From assembly GCA_963677345.2 (NCBI GenBank), contig CAXXLC010000014.1, positions 1-64,000 of the forward strand: 64,000 nt of DNA, read 5' to 3'. Under the pieces are notes generated by a model. It ran no database searches, was not told the origin of the DNA, and saw nothing but the letters and a program-made list of their open reading frames with translations. The translations under genes and the position numbers were made by a program. The stretch is from Saccharicrinis sp963677345 (GTDB taxonomy: Bacteria; Bacteroidota; Bacteroidia; Bacteroidales; Marinilabiliaceae). This document shows, in pieces, positions 35,301 to 44,058 of the stretch (position 1 is the stretch's first letter; every line of letters starts with the position of its first letter).

Positions 35301-35568
35301 ACATGGAGTTACTCCTCAAATGGACTCTCGCTTTTTAGAAGATGCTTCATTTTTACGACTTAAGAATGTGATGTTATGCTATAATTTGCCAGATAAATAT
35401 TTGGAGGCTACTAAGTTTTTTAGTCAGGCTAAGATTTATGTACAAGGACAAAACCTTTTAACTTTTACTGATTTCAAAGGTCTTGATCCCGAGGCATCTT
35501 CAAATGTATATAAAGCACAGTACCCTGCATCAAAACAATTTACATTTGGGTTGGAAGTTACATTCTAA
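32317..35568 (+). CDS. SusC/RagA-type TonB-dependent transporter with N-terminal STN signalling domain (locus 2)
   Basis: The product has about 1083 residues from ATG 32317 (MKKKCKWKWF); the earlier ATG at 32299 is possible. Order: long basic N-region and signal helix (LLSLLLLLTISMQLSASIIAQ); STN domain (about 45-110, VRAALKELKKQTDYFIMFNEG, DYVLIKKK) which contacts FecR; carboxypeptidase-regulatory-like domain (VVLKGVVIDDSGNPVPFAAV); TonB-box region LDEVVVVAYGVRKKG; plug (LQGQAPGLMVTSNSGEPS, FILDGVAISS, LKDASSTSIYGARAANGVVVI); barrel ending FTFGLEVTF. The STN domain shows it is both transporter and sensor for the upstream sigma/FecR pair. Its neighbours include a protease and LRR lipoproteins, so peptides or glycopeptides may be the cargo. 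Confidence 0.96.
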   Translation: MKKKCKWKWFLSSISRLMKFKLLSLLLLLTISMQLSASIIAQKVNLKVKGVKVRAALKELKKQTDYFIMFNEGDIDNDLTVQVDLENASIEEALGEILKDLPLQYSIIDDYVLIKKKAAVIQTQSTQEEKVVLKGVVIDDSGNPVPFAAVRLKDTTIGAMADVNGVYALEFVNTGDILIEFSSLGFETVTIPYSGQSSLDVTLVSSLSGLDEVVVVAYGVRKKGTITGSVSTVKADKMENAPVASFDQALQGQAPGLMVTSNSGEPSKASTFQIRGTNSLSSGTSPLFILDGVAISSSDFNSISPGDIESVSVLKDASSTSIYGARAANGVVVITTKRGRSTDGGKVTFRTQAGFSQLAQSDWNLMNTAERIQYEKEIGLDEGQDYDALSKIDVNWLEMVYNDSAPLQNYELTFSGATEKTNYFVSGGVYDQEGIAVGSDFKRYNFRTNIETKAKQWLKIGSNTMIAYEDIQQADDGQYALYTPISATRFMLPYWNPYKKDGSIASVDDGSWKGIGDNPLEWMEANPLKYKKYKAISTFFTELTPIEGMTIRSLVGADYSHTTGFVQSFPSYNSNNGYGQAGRNSSDIINLSITNTINYRFSLNDKHNFTAMVGQEGVDYHSESFQVITSGQTNDNLTDVSSGTRASSWGDATSEYSFLSFFGRGEYALNDNYFIDLSLRTDASSRFGKEGRWATFWSVGFLWNLHHENFLKKYQSWLTNAQVSVSTGTSGNSSIPNYDHLALVAGGISYGGDAGIAPLQRGNELMGWEKLWTTNLALRLGFYNRFNLDVEFYNKETTDMLMEVPVSMTDGGFGFRWDNVGTMVNRGVELNLNADVLRTENFTWNVNALVSYNKNEITKLYNGLDEYEISSSGTKFVVGHGASEFYINRYAGVNPVNGDALWYDKDGNITTEYKESDKVMIGKSFSAPWQGGFGTALSYKGLQFSAQFSWVADRWMFNNDRFFEESNGLYSAYNQSNRLLYERWKKPGDVTDIPRHGVTPQMDSRFLEDASFLRLKNVMLCYNLPDKYLEATKFFSQAKIYVQGQNLLTFTDFKGLDPEASSNVYKAQYPASKQFTFGLEVTF

Positions 35569-35583
35569 TAAAATTAATAATCA

Positions 35584-37098
35584 ATGAATCGATACATTAA
35601 AATATATACAATAGTTTTAAGCATCGCTTTGTCAACGGTTTCTTGTCTGGATAAGTATCCTGAGGATGCAATACCTGAAAGTGAAGCAATGACAACAGTG
35701 ACAGATGCCAACCAGGTTGTAGTTGGTATTTATGCTGCTTTTAAGAGTTCAGCCCTTTATAGTGGTTATCTTACTTTGTTGCCTGACTTGCAGGCAGATT
35801 TGGCTCAGGCTGTTCAAGGCTACTCTAATACCTATGGAGATGTATGGCGTTGGGATATATTGTCTACAAATAGTCAGATTCAATCAGTATATCAACAACT
35901 TTACACTATCATAGGACGATGTAATTTCTTTTTAGAGTATGTTGATCAGGTTGAAGAAAATATTTACGATAATGAGGCTTGGCAGAAATTAACTCTTTAT
36001 AAAGGAGAGGTTTATTTTGCCAGGGCATTGGCTTATTCTGAATTGATAAAACAATTTTGTAAAGCTTACGATCCAGCTACGGCTGAAAATGAATTAGGAG
36101 TGGCTCTTGTATCCAGTTATTCTAATGCAGGCCGGCCTACACGTGCTTCTTTAAAAGATTCTTACGATTTTGTATTGAGTGATTTAGATAAGGCTGCTGA
36201 ATATTTGGCTCTTGATGATTCTGATGACGAAGTGTTATATAACACGGGTTATTTTACCATTGGTACCGTTAATGCATTATTTGCACGTACATATTTATAT
36301 ATGCAAAACTGGGAAAAGGCTATTCAATATGCCAGTGCTGTAATTGATAGCGATAAATATTATTTATCCAGCGTCAATTCCTCTTCTTCCGATGCCAGTT
36401 ATAATGCATATGAGTATATGTGGAAATATGATGCATCTACTGAAATTATCTGGAAAGTTCAATTTGATGTAAACTCTTATGGAGGTCGTTTGGGACAGGT
36501 GTTTTTTAATTATGATTATTCAACGTACAAACCTAATTACATCCCGGCAAACTGGGTGTTAAATCTTTATGAAACTGCCGATTTACGTTACGAAGCCTTC
36601 TTTGCTACTGCGCAAACAGGTTATAGTCATGCACTCATAGCTCCCTTGTTAATTAAGTATTTTGGAAATCTTAATTTTTACAGTAATGGCATTCTTCATG
36701 TTAATATGCCTAAGCCTTTCCGCTTGTCAGAGCAGTACTTGATCCGAGCTGAGGCTTATTGCCATATGGGTGTTACGGGCTATAGTAAAGCTGCCAAAGA
36801 TATCACTACTCTTCGTAATGCACGTTATTCATCTTATGGATCTACTCTGATTACCAGTGATAACTGGCAGGAAATAATAGAAGAGGAGCGTGTAAAAGAG
36901 TTATATATGGAAGGTTTCCGTTTACAGGATTTAAAACGTTGGGGTAAAGGTTTCGAAAGAGAATCACAAAACCTGACCGTTAACCCTGGAAATGATCTTG
37001 TGGTTGAAGCTTCAAATCCATTGTTTGTATGGCCTATTCCACAACATGAGTTACAATCACCAGATGCTGATATTCAGCCTAATGATAGTAATTTTTAA
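35584..37098 (+). CDS. SusD/RagB-type lipoprotein (locus 2)
   Basis: The 504-residue product has lipobox Cys21 (LSTVSCLDKYP) and SusD regions: EVYFARALAYSELIKQFCKAYDP, NALFARTYLYMQNWEKAIQYA, FRLSEQYLIRAEAYCHM, and the C-terminal EERVKELYMEGFRLQDLKRWGKGF with 'FVWPIPQHEL'. It lies 16 bp after SusC and should form the lid of that transporter. The canonical 'GxVP' turn is replaced by a longer AENELGVALV segment, so the binding site is its own variant. Confidence 0.95.
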   Translation: MNRYIKIYTIVLSIALSTVSCLDKYPEDAIPESEAMTTVTDANQVVVGIYAAFKSSALYSGYLTLLPDLQADLAQAVQGYSNTYGDVWRWDILSTNSQIQSVYQQLYTIIGRCNFFLEYVDQVEENIYDNEAWQKLTLYKGEVYFARALAYSELIKQFCKAYDPATAENELGVALVSSYSNAGRPTRASLKDSYDFVLSDLDKAAEYLALDDSDDEVLYNTGYFTIGTVNALFARTYLYMQNWEKAIQYASAVIDSDKYYLSSVNSSSSDASYNAYEYMWKYDASTEIIWKVQFDVNSYGGRLGQVFFNYDYSTYKPNYIPANWVLNLYETADLRYEAFFATAQTGYSHALIAPLLIKYFGNLNFYSNGILHVNMPKPFRLSEQYLIRAEAYCHMGVTGYSKAAKDITTLRNARYSSYGSTLITSDNWQEIIEEERVKELYMEGFRLQDLKRWGKGFERESQNLTVNPGNDLVVEASNPLFVWPIPQHELQSPDADIQPNDSNF

Positions 37099-37130
37099 TT
37101 TTGTTAAGCATTAAAAGTAAATATAGACTT

Positions 37131-38021
37131 ATGAAACAAATTTTATCGCGAATAGTGCTTGTTGTAATGATTGTTGTTGCTATTTCAGCCTGCGATTCTT
37201 CCAGCGAACAAGTCCTTTATGATGGACCGGAATATGTTTTGTTTTCAGATACTTTATCTTATTTTCCGGTAACTAATAGTGACGATTATTTTAACATAAC
37301 TATTGGTTCAACAGTAGCGTGTGATTACGACCGTACTTTTGCTGTTGAAGTTGATGATCAGAATAGTAATGCCATTGAAGGCTTTCATTATGTTATCGAA
37401 TCTAATTCTGTAACTATAAAAGCAGGAGAACGTGCTGCAGACCTTAAAATAAGAGGTTTATATGAAAATATAGATGACCTTGACTCTTTGTCGTTAACCT
37501 TAAATTTACTGACTGATGAGGATTTAGTATGGGAGGAGTACGGAAGTAAAACAAGAGTTCAGATATTAAAATCCTGTCCATTTGATATAAATGTGTTTAC
37601 CGGATACTGTAAAGTCACCTCTTCTTTTTACGACGATTATATGTCGAGTACAGACTTTCGTTTGTTAAAAGCAGAGCAGATACTTGATGAGGAAAATAGT
37701 ATTGTAATACATGACTTCTTTTATCAAAACTATGACATCCGTTTTTCTTTTGAAACAGGAAATCCTCTTGAACCATTTGTTGATTTTGATGCTCAGGTGC
37801 TGGGTAGTACTGCCGAGGCTTTTGGAACTACTTATGGAAATGGCAAATTAATGGTGAGTCCCTTGTCAGGGTATTCATCTTACTATAATGTGTGTCAGAA
37901 TTTCGTGTTGTTGTATATGAATACCTATGTTGAAAATGTAGGTACTGTAGGTGGTTATATGACTGTTATTGAATGGATAAGTGATGATGAGGCAGAGTAC
38001 CTTAAAAAGCTTGGCTATTAA
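37131..38021 (+). CDS. Surface lipoprotein of unknown function (DUF4843/DUF4984-like) (locus 2)
   Basis: The product has 296 residues from ATG 37131 (MKQILSRIVLVVMIVVAISACDSS), with lipobox Cys21; the frame is open 30 bp further upstream, but that part is not signal-like. The N-terminal half is an all-beta Calx-beta-like region (YFNITIGSTVACDYDRTFAVEV, NAIEGFHYVIESNSVTIKAGE), the layout of DUF4843-type proteins that accompany SusCD. The C-terminal half (FTGYCKVTSSFYDDYM, VGGYMTVIEWIS) resembles DUF4984. The family assignment is from memory and tentative. It probably sits on the cell surface with SusD. The function is unknown. Confidence 0.7.
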   Translation: MKQILSRIVLVVMIVVAISACDSSSEQVLYDGPEYVLFSDTLSYFPVTNSDDYFNITIGSTVACDYDRTFAVEVDDQNSNAIEGFHYVIESNSVTIKAGERAADLKIRGLYENIDDLDSLSLTLNLLTDEDLVWEEYGSKTRVQILKSCPFDINVFTGYCKVTSSFYDDYMSSTDFRLLKAEQILDEENSIVIHDFFYQNYDIRFSFETGNPLEPFVDFDAQVLGSTAEAFGTTYGNGKLMVSPLSGYSSYYNVCQNFVLLYMNTYVENVGTVGGYMTVIEWISDDEAEYLKKLGY

Positions 38022-38044
38022 TATTTCGTAAATTATTAACATAT

Positions 38045-38146
38045 GAAACGAACATATAAATTTGATAATCCAAATTCACACATAAAGGGATGATTAAATT
38101 TATTTGTGAGTTCCATCTGACAAATGAAAATAAATTTAAACAGATG
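38045..38146 (+). promoter_or_regulatory. Dispersed leader element, copy B
   Basis: The element runs from GAAACGAACATATAAATTTG to AAATTTAAACAGATGAAAA. It is the same length as copy A (about 100 bp) and aligned throughout, but the outer inverted repeat has decayed (AACGAACA against TGACAAAT). The terminal ATG (38144) is the start codon of the next gene. Confidence 0.75.
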
Positions 38147-39676
38147 AAAAATATAAGATTATACGTCTGGTTTCTAGTCGTGTCAATGGCACTTATTACA
38201 GTAGCCTGCGATGATGAAGAAGATGATAGTACTCCTGTTTTTCCCGAGCTGCAACAGCTTGATTGTAACGTGGGTGATGAGCAGACTCTTACTTTTATAG
38301 CTAATGATGACTGGACTTTAACATCATCAGCATTATGGTGTTCTTTTATGGTAGATGGAGAACAGGTATATTCTTGTTCTGGTGAAGCAGGTAATGTATC
38401 GGTTAGTTTACACATTAGTAATGATGCTTCAGTTATTTTAAAAGACTATAAGGCTGATGTCAGTTTGTTTATGGGCGGAATGCAAAGTGTTATATGCAAA
38501 GTAATGCGTCCGCAAACCGGTTTTGTATTATCAGCATTTAATCAGGATCAAAGTACATCGTATACAACTGAAAACCCCTTTATTCTGGATTATGAAGGAT
38601 TACAGTATATGACTATAACGTCTAATACTGATTGGGTATTGGAATCTTCAGATAATTTTGATTTTACTGCAACAAATTCATACGGAGTAGCGGGTGAGGA
38701 AGTAACAATTCAACCTTTGTTAGCAGAAGGAATGGAATATCGTAAAAATGCATGGGATAAAGACTTGGTTTTTAAGAATAGAGATGATGAAGTGATTGCT
38801 CAGGTGCCTGTTCATTATGATGGTATCCCTGCTGATAAAATTGAGTTCAGCAACAAAAATGCAATAGGAAACAGAATTAATTATTCTTATGATGGAGGAG
38901 AATATACCTTATCAGATGAACAGTATCCTGCCCCTATGTCTATAGAATGTGCAGCTCGCAATGATCAGTATACAGTAGTTTATGTTGACTTTACAGAAGA
39001 GCTTAATGATTGGACATGGGAATATGAATATACCTGTACAAAAATGAATGAAGCAGATAGTTGGATTTTTGTTGATGATGACACTAATGGAGGTTTGCAG
39101 GTTTATGCTTCATCTAATTCAGGAGATGTACGTAGTGCCTTTTTAATGGTTTTCCCTAATCAGGTGTATCAACAAATTGAGTCAGATTTTGAAAATATTG
39201 TTTTTTCAACAGAAGAAGGTATTGTTAGTGATTACAATCAATATGTTGCCGGAACCTTTACTCAGGATGCCAACCCATCATTAACCAGCGGTTTTGTTCT
39301 TACCGATATGCAAGGTAGCCCACTTTATGATGCTTATGGCTCGCCAATAGAACTTTATAACTATATGGATGCGATTGGAGATTTGACCGAAGCTGAAATG
39401 ATTGAAACTTATGGTACAACTAATGTGTACATCCTGGCTTTACCTTTGGGTGTATCATACGAATACATTATTGCTAAGCCTAAAGGGTTTACTGGATACT
39501 ATATTCAACCTATGGCATTTAATCCTTGGCCTAATGTAGAAGTTTCAATGTATTCAATGCTTGAGGCCATTATTATGGGTATTGGTACTGATACCAATGG
39601 ATCAGATATGATGGGAGTTAATTTTATTGATCCGGATGGATTGACCTATGGTGTTTTATTGATAACAAGGTACTAA
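38144..39676 (+). CDS. Large surface lipoprotein with BACON-like repeats, DUF5003-like (locus 2)
   Basis: The product has 510 residues from ATG 38144 (MKNIRLYVWFLVVSMALITVACDDEE), with lipobox Cys23 followed by an acidic run (DDEEDD), a surface-export-type signal. The frame is open back to 38090, but that part is the leader repeat. Two beta-sandwich repeats resemble BACON domains (LTFIANDDWTLTSSALWCSF; MTITSNTDWVLESSDNFDF). The C-terminal half has no motif I recognise; DUF5003 is a possible match from memory. BACON domains often bind glycans or mucin, so a substrate-binding role is inferred. It is in the operon with SusCD and the protease. Confidence 0.65.
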   Translation: MKNIRLYVWFLVVSMALITVACDDEEDDSTPVFPELQQLDCNVGDEQTLTFIANDDWTLTSSALWCSFMVDGEQVYSCSGEAGNVSVSLHISNDASVILKDYKADVSLFMGGMQSVICKVMRPQTGFVLSAFNQDQSTSYTTENPFILDYEGLQYMTITSNTDWVLESSDNFDFTATNSYGVAGEEVTIQPLLAEGMEYRKNAWDKDLVFKNRDDEVIAQVPVHYDGIPADKIEFSNKNAIGNRINYSYDGGEYTLSDEQYPAPMSIECAARNDQYTVVYVDFTEELNDWTWEYEYTCTKMNEADSWIFVDDDTNGGLQVYASSNSGDVRSAFLMVFPNQVYQQIESDFENIVFSTEEGIVSDYNQYVAGTFTQDANPSLTSGFVLTDMQGSPLYDAYGSPIELYNYMDAIGDLTEAEMIETYGTTNVYILALPLGVSYEYIIAKPKGFTGYYIQPMAFNPWPNVEVSMYSMLEAIIMGIGTDTNGSDMMGVNFIDPDGLTYGVLLITRY

Positions 39677-39728
39677 GTTGATGCCGGGTGCAGTTTACCT
39701 GAATTCGGCCACATAAAAAATTATAAAA

Positions 39729-42338
39729 ATGAAGTTTAAAATAATCAATATTAAAGGTCTGGTTTTTGTCACCTGCTTGATGGCTTTGAGTATGATGATG
39801 ATTACAAGCTGTTCTGATGATGATGAAAAATTTGAGACCGGGTATGGATACGTTCAGTTTAAACTGTTTAAAAGTAGTTCGTATCTGAAATCAACTCAAA
39901 TAGATAATAATCAGATGCAGTATCTTGATGATGCTGAAAAGATGAAGATTATACTGATTAATAGCGAGGATGGTTCTGAGGTGACTCAAACTCTTGGATT
40001 GAATAAAATAGCCGATGATGCAGAAGAAGGCTTACGTAGTGATAATCTTCAGCTGATGGCAGGCGATTATACTATTGTTGGTTTTTATATCTATAGTGTG
40101 AATGGCCAGCAGTTAGAGCTTGTTTATTCGGGTGAACCGGATCAACAAACAATTTTGACTGTAACTACAGGAGGATTATCAGTACAGGATTTGCAGATTC
40201 AGGCTGTAGAAAGAGGACGTATTAACTTTTCTCTGTCTAAGAAAATACTACCCAATACCAATTCTGCTAATAATGCAGATAAATTTATGTTTTCTCAAAT
40301 TGCTTATGCTTCAATTACAATAAAAGATCTTTTTACAAAGGATACGCAATTTTTAGAATACCTTCCATTTTCATATGAAGAACAGGTTGTAGAAGACGGT
40401 TATTTAACTGCTGTAGCAAAGGCCGATACATTAATTTTATTGAGGGCAGGTAATTATCAGGTATTGTCATATAGTATATACGATAAAAATAAAAGTACCC
40501 TTGATGCTGATAATCTGATCGATGAAACGATATTTGAAATTTCAGATAATCAGAATACCGAAGCTGATGTGCCGGTAAATATATATCAAAGCGCTGCATA
40601 TATACAGGATTATATTGCTTTACGCCAAATTTGGGAAGCTCTTGATGGACCTGACTGGAATTATCAGGGTGAGGGATATACCAATGGTATTAATTGGGAC
40701 TTTGATAAGGATATTGATTTTTGGGGAGACCAGCCTGGTGTTGGTTTAAATGATAATGGAAGAGTTATTACTCTTAACCTGGGCTCTTTTGGTGGACGCG
40801 GTATGGTACCGGATGCTATTGGCCAGCTTGAAGAATTAAAAATTCTTACTTTAGGAACCCACTCTGACCTTATCGGAAATAATATGATAGAGCAATGGGA
40901 AGGTGAGCCTACAGCTTCGCAAAAACTTGCCTGGCGTAACGATTTTTATGAGCGTTTCATTAAGAAAGATATTAAAACTCAGTTCTCTGAACCTTTGCAG
41001 TTTGCATTTGAATTGCAGGGCAAAGCTGTTGAAAATACAGCATCAGAAACGACTCAACCGTCTATATCAACTAAGGATGTGGTTCCTGGTAACTTATCCA
41101 ATGGCATTACTAGTGTTTCAAAAGAAATATCAAAATTATCCAAGTTACAACAGCTTTTTATTGCAAATGGTAAATTTATTGATTTTGAGGATGGTACTGA
41201 TTTTTCAGCAATGGATGATTTAACCGATGTGGAGTTTTATAATTGTCCATCCATGAAAACTTTACCTGAAGCTTTGTTTACAATGCCTAATATTGAGCTT
41301 TTAAATCTGTCTAACAACCCCCAAATTGCTGCGGCAGATATCGAAAATGGGCTTGATCAGTTGGCTCAGTCTCCTACTGCAGGTAAATTGCAAATTCTGT
41401 ATTTACGTAACAATAATCTAACAACTTTACCACAGTCCGTTAGAAACTTTAAAAAACTAGGTAAACTTGATTGTGCATATAATAAACTTGTAAGTATTCC
41501 TGCTTTTGGTGAAGATATCAAGTTGGTTCAGTTGACTATGGATTATAATCAAATTACAGAAATTCCTAACATTGACGGTTATTTTTGCGGGTATGATGAT
41601 GTTGAAGACTTTTCTTTTGCACATAATAAATTGAAGGAATTTCCAAATATTTTTAGTGCGAATAGTTTATATACTATGGAATCTGTTGATTTTTCCTTTA
41701 ATGAGATAGAAGGTTTTCAGGATGAGGAAAACTTTAAAGGTATTAAAGTGGCTACATTATCCTTGGCAGGTAATCGTTTAAAAACATTCCCGGGTATTTT
41801 ATTTAATACTGATTCTTATGTAAATGCCTTGACTTTAAGTGGTAATGGAATTGAAACTTTCCCGGAAGAAGCTCTGGAGGGCGAAAATACGTATTGTCTT
41901 GAATCACTGGATTTAACTTATAATAAGTTAACTGAATTGCCTGATAATTTTAATGCGGTTTTATTACCTTACCTTTATGGTATTGACTTAAGCCATAATC
42001 GTTTTGATTATTTTCCTAAAGGACCTTTAAATATTTCAAGGTTAACGGTATTTGCTCTTCGTAGTCAACATGATGCCGATGGAAACAAAATTATGCGTGA
42101 ATGGCCAACTGGAATTTATACTTGTCCAAGTCTTAGAGCCTTATATGTGGGAGATAATGATCTGCGAAAAATTGATGATACGATATCTCCTAATATTTAT
42201 ATTTTTGAAATAATCGATAATCCTAATATATCTATTGATTTAACAGATATTTGTCCATATATCAAGGCTGGTTATTATACATTAATATATGATCCAACAC
42301 AGGATATTCGCGGATGTGATTACCTTAATCTGAATTAA
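39729..42338 (+). CDS. Leucine-rich-repeat surface lipoprotein, DUF4458-type (locus 2)
   Basis: The 869-residue product has lipobox Cys28 (MMMITSCSDDDEKFE), an N-terminal DUF4458-like beta domain (about 35-290, repeated pattern of pilin/fimbrillin-type strands such as LMAGDYTIVGFYIYS), then a long leucine-rich-repeat domain (about 290-860). The repeats have the form 'LxxLxLxxNxLxxxP' (GKLDCAYNKLVSIP, QLTMDYNQITEIP, DFSFAHNKLKEFP, SLDLTYNKLTELP, GIDLSHNRFDYFP). An IWEALDGPDWNYQG segment opens the LRR cap. LRR proteins bind other proteins, so it probably captures a protein substrate or host surface. The acidic DDDE after the Cys suggests surface exposure. Confidence 0.85.
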   Translation: MKFKIINIKGLVFVTCLMALSMMMITSCSDDDEKFETGYGYVQFKLFKSSSYLKSTQIDNNQMQYLDDAEKMKIILINSEDGSEVTQTLGLNKIADDAEEGLRSDNLQLMAGDYTIVGFYIYSVNGQQLELVYSGEPDQQTILTVTTGGLSVQDLQIQAVERGRINFSLSKKILPNTNSANNADKFMFSQIAYASITIKDLFTKDTQFLEYLPFSYEEQVVEDGYLTAVAKADTLILLRAGNYQVLSYSIYDKNKSTLDADNLIDETIFEISDNQNTEADVPVNIYQSAAYIQDYIALRQIWEALDGPDWNYQGEGYTNGINWDFDKDIDFWGDQPGVGLNDNGRVITLNLGSFGGRGMVPDAIGQLEELKILTLGTHSDLIGNNMIEQWEGEPTASQKLAWRNDFYERFIKKDIKTQFSEPLQFAFELQGKAVENTASETTQPSISTKDVVPGNLSNGITSVSKEISKLSKLQQLFIANGKFIDFEDGTDFSAMDDLTDVEFYNCPSMKTLPEALFTMPNIELLNLSNNPQIAAADIENGLDQLAQSPTAGKLQILYLRNNNLTTLPQSVRNFKKLGKLDCAYNKLVSIPAFGEDIKLVQLTMDYNQITEIPNIDGYFCGYDDVEDFSFAHNKLKEFPNIFSANSLYTMESVDFSFNEIEGFQDEENFKGIKVATLSLAGNRLKTFPGILFNTDSYVNALTLSGNGIETFPEEALEGENTYCLESLDLTYNKLTELPDNFNAVLLPYLYGIDLSHNRFDYFPKGPLNISRLTVFALRSQHDADGNKIMREWPTGIYTCPSLRALYVGDNDLRKIDDTISPNIYIFEIIDNPNISIDLTDICPYIKAGYYTLIYDPTQDIRGCDYLNLN

Positions 42339-42367
42339 TTTGAGCAATGGAAATAAAAAATATTAAT

Positions 42368-44044
42368 ATGAAACTGCTATATAAATTTGTTCTTTGTCTT
42401 TTTGTTGCAGGCTGTTTATTCTCAGCCTGTAACGAGTCAGATGATCAGATAAAACAAGGCCTGAAAATAGATCAGAATGAATTTACTTTCGGTGCCGAAG
42501 GGGGAACGGGAGTTCTTAATGTTACTTCTGATACCAAATGGGTGGCCAGGGTTAATCAACCCTGGCTTAAGGTTGTTCCTGCAAACGGGATAGGAAATGT
42601 TGATTGCCAGATATTAGTTGACACTACCTTGTCTAATGACATCAGAAATGCACAAGTATCTTTTGTAACGCCTCAAGATGCTGGTCAGAGCCTTAAGGTT
42701 TATCAAACCGGTTATGGAAAGATGATTAGCCTTAGTGAATCGGATGTGGAAGTGGCCAGTATGGGCGAATACGGAAAGCGGTATTTCGAAATAAAAGTAA
42801 CTTCTAATGTTGATTATGACATAGAAATTCCTGCAGAAACAGAAGACTGGATTCAATTAGATGATGAACCAGAATTGTCGTTTGAAAAAGGAGCTAAACC
42901 GCAAACAAGTGTGGTGCGTTTTAACTGGGAGATGAATACAGATCCATCCAATAGGATAAGTACAATCGCTTTTGTACCTAAAGATCCTGAGGTTGTATTA
43001 GAAAAGGATGCTATTCTGAATGTTAATCAGCTTGCAGCTCCTCTTATTGAAGATAACAGAGCCGGTGATTCTTTGGCGGTATTAATAATCAGAGAAAAAT
43101 TAAAAGCTACTGTTTCATGGGATTTGACCGAAAAGATGGATTTTTGGGATGGTATTACGCTTTGGGAAAAAACGGATGAAGGTGTTGAAGATCAGATGGT
43201 AGGTCGTGTTCGTGGTTTGGACTTGAGCATGATGAGTGTAAAAGAAGGTTTGCCAATGGAGTTAAGTAAACTTACCTATCTTGAAACATTAGATCTTTAT
43301 GGAAATGCCAATCGTCATATACTACCAGATAAACTCGAAATGGGTACTGCACTTGCCCAGCTCGAACATTTAAAATACCTGCGTGTTTCTGCATATGGTT
43401 TAACAACAATTAATCCATCTACAGAACTTACACGACCTAAAGAAACATTGAAGTCTCTGAATTTACACGGTAATAATTTTACTTCATTACCTTATAGTAT
43501 TAGCAGTTATAATTTTCCTAATTTAATAGATCTTGATTTAGGTGGAATGCGCAGGTACGATACTAAAAAAGATTTACGTGATGACGCCTGGCAAACCAAT
43601 TACGGTATGCGTATTGATGCCTCTTCTTTAACAAATATCTTGAAATGGGATAATCTGCATTATTTAAATCTTGCTTATGGATATATATATGGTGAATTGC
43701 CATCAATGAAAGGTTGGAGTGCCAAGTATTATACTGCTGACCAAATTGCGGCTAATGACACTTTAAATAGTATGTCTGCTGAGAATAAACAGAGACTTAT
43801 GACAGAGATTCCATGTGTATTGCCAAATTTAGAGGAGTTTAGAATTAGTCTTAATTTTTTAACAGGCGAAATCCCAGATTGGTTATTGTACCACCCTCGA
43901 TTTTTACGCTTTTATCCTGAAGTATTAATCATTAATCAGGAAGATGGATATGATCGTAACGGTAATGTGCCACGATTTACTAATGTGCCGGATAACTTTG
44001 ATTATTTCTACGATTTTTATCCCGCTTATACCGTTAATAATTAA
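42368..44044 (+). CDS. BACON-domain plus leucine-rich-repeat lipoprotein (locus 2)
   Basis: The product has 558 residues from ATG 42368 (MKLLYKFVLCLFVAGCLFSACNESDD). Cys21 in LFSAC is the likely lipidation site. Two BACON-type beta-sandwiches are visible: FTFGAEGGTGVLNVTSDTKW with ARVNQPWLKVVP, and FEIKVTSNVDYDIEIPAETEDWIQL. A 'DSLAVLIIREKLKATVSWDLTEKMDFWDGI' cap, cut by charged residues, leads into LRRs (LTYLETLDLYGNANRHILP, ETLKSLNLHGNNFTSLP, LIDLDLGG, LHYLNLAYGYIYGELP, EEFRISLNFLTGEIP). It is a sister of the preceding gene in architecture, 30 bp behind it. A protein- or glycoprotein-binding role at the surface is inferred. Confidence 0.82.
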   Translation: MKLLYKFVLCLFVAGCLFSACNESDDQIKQGLKIDQNEFTFGAEGGTGVLNVTSDTKWVARVNQPWLKVVPANGIGNVDCQILVDTTLSNDIRNAQVSFVTPQDAGQSLKVYQTGYGKMISLSESDVEVASMGEYGKRYFEIKVTSNVDYDIEIPAETEDWIQLDDEPELSFEKGAKPQTSVVRFNWEMNTDPSNRISTIAFVPKDPEVVLEKDAILNVNQLAAPLIEDNRAGDSLAVLIIREKLKATVSWDLTEKMDFWDGITLWEKTDEGVEDQMVGRVRGLDLSMMSVKEGLPMELSKLTYLETLDLYGNANRHILPDKLEMGTALAQLEHLKYLRVSAYGLTTINPSTELTRPKETLKSLNLHGNNFTSLPYSISSYNFPNLIDLDLGGMRRYDTKKDLRDDAWQTNYGMRIDASSLTNILKWDNLHYLNLAYGYIYGELPSMKGWSAKYYTADQIAANDTLNSMSAENKQRLMTEIPCVLPNLEEFRISLNFLTGEIPDWLLYHPRFLRFYPEVLIINQEDGYDRNGNVPRFTNVPDNFDYFYDFYPAYTVNN

Positions 44045-44058
44045 AAGCTAAAATAAAT

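Noticed and set aside
38090..38143. N-terminal extension of the BACON-like lipoprotein
   Set aside because: It is the translated leader repeat; the lipoprotein signal starts at 38144.
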